Below, piece by piece: positions 6,351-7,824 of a stretch of DNA of 7,824 bases (the first letter of the stretch is position 1; every line of letters begins with the position of its first letter). The notes under the pieces were generated by a model, which did not search any database, had not been told where the DNA came from, and saw only the letters and a list, made by a program, of their open reading frames with translations. The stretch comes from Saprospiraceae bacterium (GTDB lineage: Bacteria > Bacteroidota > Bacteroidia > Chitinophagales > Saprospiraceae), in assembly GCA_016787375.1 (NCBI GenBank), contig JAEUUM010000109.1, positions 1 through 7,824 of the forward strand, given 5' to 3'. The position numbers and the translations under genes were made by a program.

Positions 6351-7654
6351 TCTTCCAATTCGTCTGCAAATGGCAACTCTAAAGCTTTGACCGGCTGGAT
6401 AACCGCACCGCCAATTCCTTTGATTGAGCCATACATATCAATGGTGTTTGTGATTACCTTTTCAATTTGCTTTTCACGTTCTTTCCAGATCTTTTGCATA
6501 GCGCGTTTTTCGCGTTCCATTTCTATCTTCATGGAGGAAAATCCTTCTACTATTGCTTCAATACGCTGGTGGAAGTCTTCACCGATCAGATAGTTATATA
6601 ACATTGACATTTTATCTCCTTTATTCTCCTCTGCAGCCTTGGCCGCTGATTCTCTCATAAGCATTTCACGCAAAACGAAGACCAGAGAAGTCACTTCATG
6701 GTAAGTACAAATCCAGACACCGTCTTTTCTGCCAAATCTCACCATGTCTTTTGGCAATACTTCTGAAACGATTACTGCCAATGCAGCACCTTGCATTCTT
6801 TGATCATCCTTTAATTTATCTATCCAACTATCACTGAATATTTTGGTGCGTTTGCTTTCAAAAATTATCTGACCACATGGTTTTTGAAAATTATTTATGA
6901 CGGTCAGAATGAGGTCGGCTCCTTTTACTCCTTTGGCAACTTCGTCAATTTGATCATGTGGGAAGGTTTGTTTTAAAAGTTCCTCCAGAGCAAGTTCAAG
7001 CACTTCACCCTGCATCTGCATTGAACCTTGTTCTGCTTTGCGTTTCATTTCCTCAATAAGTTTCTTTTGGTCTTCAAGTTGTTTTTCGAATTCCTTGATT
7101 CTCATTTCACTCCTCTCTTGCTCTTTTTTTTGGGTTTGGGTTTGAATCTCCTGGGTTTTTTCGACCAGTTGTTTCTCAAACTGATATTGCAGTTCTTGTT
7201 CACGTTCAAGTAATTCACGGTTTTTTTTCAGGAACTCAACTTCCATTTGACGGAGCTTGGAGTTTTCTGATTTTTTTGCTTCTACTTCTTCCTGAAGCAT
7301 TTTCATTTTAAGCTCAAATTCTTCTTGGGTTTTCTTTTTTATTTTGAGCTTCTCTGATTCGAGTTCTTTGAGTTTGTCGGAAATAGCCTGTTCGTTTTTC
7401 TTAGAGAGTAACAGGCGTTCCTCATCAATTTTCTTATTTAGTCTTTGTTGAAAGATTTCGTTCTCTTTGGCTTTATTTTGTTCAAAGAGTATTTTTTCCT
7501 GTTTCAGAGCTTCTTGTTGAGAATTGAACAATGCTGATTGTTCCGCTAGTTTTTTATCGTATTCAGTTCTTATTTTTTCTTCTGCCTGCTGAAACAATGC
7601 ATTTTCAACCGGAAACTGATGACTGCATTGAGGGCATTTTATTAAGTTTTCCAT
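6344..7654 (-). CDS. DUF2130 family protein: coiled coil with PD-(D/E)XK nuclease-like domain
   Basis: The protein has 436 residues, a normal length for DUF2130. It opens with CPQC (7-10) followed by His12, half of a zinc-ribbon-like motif with no second Cys pair nearby. Residues 20-210 are a long, highly charged coiled coil rich in Glu, Lys and Gln. The conserved domain spans about 211-340, with GEVLELALEELL (216-227), KGADLIL (244-250), CGQIIFESKRTK (260-271) and WIDKLKDDQR (277-286). The pattern of Glu217/Glu220, Asp247 and Glu266-x-Lys268 is that of the PD-(D/E)XK nuclease superfamily, to which I recall DUF2130 being assigned. A helical tail (about 345-405) is followed by an acidic end. 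Activity in this family is not established to my knowledge; a DNA-related role is inference. It superficially resembles RmuC but lacks an N-terminal membrane helix. It is the first gene of a probable operon with the hydrolase. Confidence 0.92.
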   Translation of the reverse strand: MENLIKCPQCSHQFPVENALFQQAEEKIRTEYDKKLAEQSALFNSQQEALKQEKILFEQNKAKENEIFQQRLNKKIDEERLLLSKKNEQAISDKLKELESEKLKIKKKTQEEFELKMKMLQEEVEAKKSENSKLRQMEVEFLKKNRELLEREQELQYQFEKQLVEKTQEIQTQTQKKEQERSEMRIKEFEKQLEDQKKLIEEMKRKAEQGSMQMQGEVLELALEELLKQTFPHDQIDEVAKGVKGADLILTVINNFQKPCGQIIFESKRTKIFSDSWIDKLKDDQRMQGAALAVIVSEVLPKDMVRFGRKDGVWICTYHEVTSLVFVLREMLMRESAAKAAEENKGDKMSMLYNYLIGEDFHQRIEAIVEGFSSMKIEMEREKRAMQKIWKEREKQIEKVITNTIDMYGSIKGIGGAVIQPVKALELPFADELEDE

Positions 7655-7722
7655 CGTGTGGTGTGAAATTATGAAATTTATTTATTGTCAGAAGTTAATT
7701 AGGTTGAGTTGTTTTCAAGCGA

Positions 7723-7755
7723 CGAAATTAGTGCAAATCGGGGTAAAAAGAACAA
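7723..7755 (-). promoter_or_regulatory. Candidate Bacteroidetes-type promoter of the DUF2130/hydrolase operon
   Basis: On the minus strand TTG (7755-7753), a 22-base spacer and TAATTTCG (7730-7723) reproduce the boxes and spacing found before pgk. The nine-base string TAATTTCGT is shared exactly. The -7 box ends 68 bases before the DUF2130 ATG, giving a leader of about 60 bases that is AT-rich and has no evident structure or Shine-Dalgarno site. Confidence 0.5.
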
Positions 7756-7765
7756 TCATGCAGCA

Positions 7766-7789
7766 AAACTATGAAGTCTCAAACTATGA
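7766..7789 (-). repeat. Direct repeat upstream of the DUF2130 promoter
   Basis: TCATAGTTT occurs twice on the minus strand (7789-7781 and 7774-7766), 15 bases apart start to start. The pair lies 10 bases upstream of the -33 box of the candidate promoter, a position where an activator could bind. Two copies of nine bases in AT-rich DNA can also arise by chance. The remainder of the region to base 7824 holds no gene or structure that I can support. Confidence 0.35.
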
Positions 7790-7824
7790 TTTTACTATTG
7801 TTTAGATCAATAGGCGCATTAAAC

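Noticed and set aside
6344..7654. RmuC identity for the coiled-coil protein
   Set aside because: RmuC has an N-terminal membrane helix; this protein instead starts with CPQC and carries the DUF2130 motifs KGADLIL, ESKRTK and WIDKLKDDQR.
7758..7805. Plus-strand 15-codon frame in the upstream gap
   Set aside because: It is too short, has no recognisable content, and overlaps the direct repeat.

Overview
The window looks like chromosomal DNA from a member of the Bacteroidota (Bacteroidetes), outside the gut Bacteroides type. The reasons are the AT-rich composition, start codons without Shine-Dalgarno sequences, promoter-like sites of the Bacteroidetes kind (TTG, spacer, TAATTTCG), and a very large FG-GAP/ASPIC-UnbV lipoprotein of a kind common in that phylum. 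All six genes lie on the minus strand, so transcription runs from high to low coordinates. No RNA gene, insertion sequence, CRISPR array or phage gene was seen. No gap between genes exceeds 170 bases.

Right to left (direction of transcription): 7655-7824 is an upstream region with a candidate promoter and a short direct repeat. It is followed by a DUF2130 protein (6344-7654: long coiled coil plus a PD-(D/E)XK nuclease-like domain) and, 11 bases later, an exported or membrane-anchored alpha/beta hydrolase (5340-6332). These two probably form an operon. After 103 bases with a candidate operator comes a two-gene unit with overlapping ends: a four-helix membrane protein (4760-5236) and a 69-residue Cro/CI-type regulator (4561-4770). 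A further 104 bases holds a promoter-like site for pgk (3248-4456), the phosphoglycerate kinase of glycolysis. Fifty-six bases after pgk starts the largest gene, a surface-type lipoprotein of at least 1063 residues. It is open through base 1, so its C-terminus lies outside the window.

The genes do not form one obvious pathway; they look like three or four neighbouring transcription units. The regulator/membrane pair is probably self-regulated. DUF2130 plus hydrolase may be cotranscribed. pgk may read into the lipoprotein gene, but a 12-bp hairpin at the junction completely encloses the lipoprotein start codon and could act as a terminator or a translation switch. The points most worth following are this hairpin with its six-codon upstream reading frame, the seven-plus-seven calcium-loop layout of the lipoprotein around a central ASPIC/UnbV domain, and the recurrence of the same promoter-like site (TTG-N22-TAATTTCG) before two unrelated genes. 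I saw nothing that clearly amounts to a new multi-gene system.
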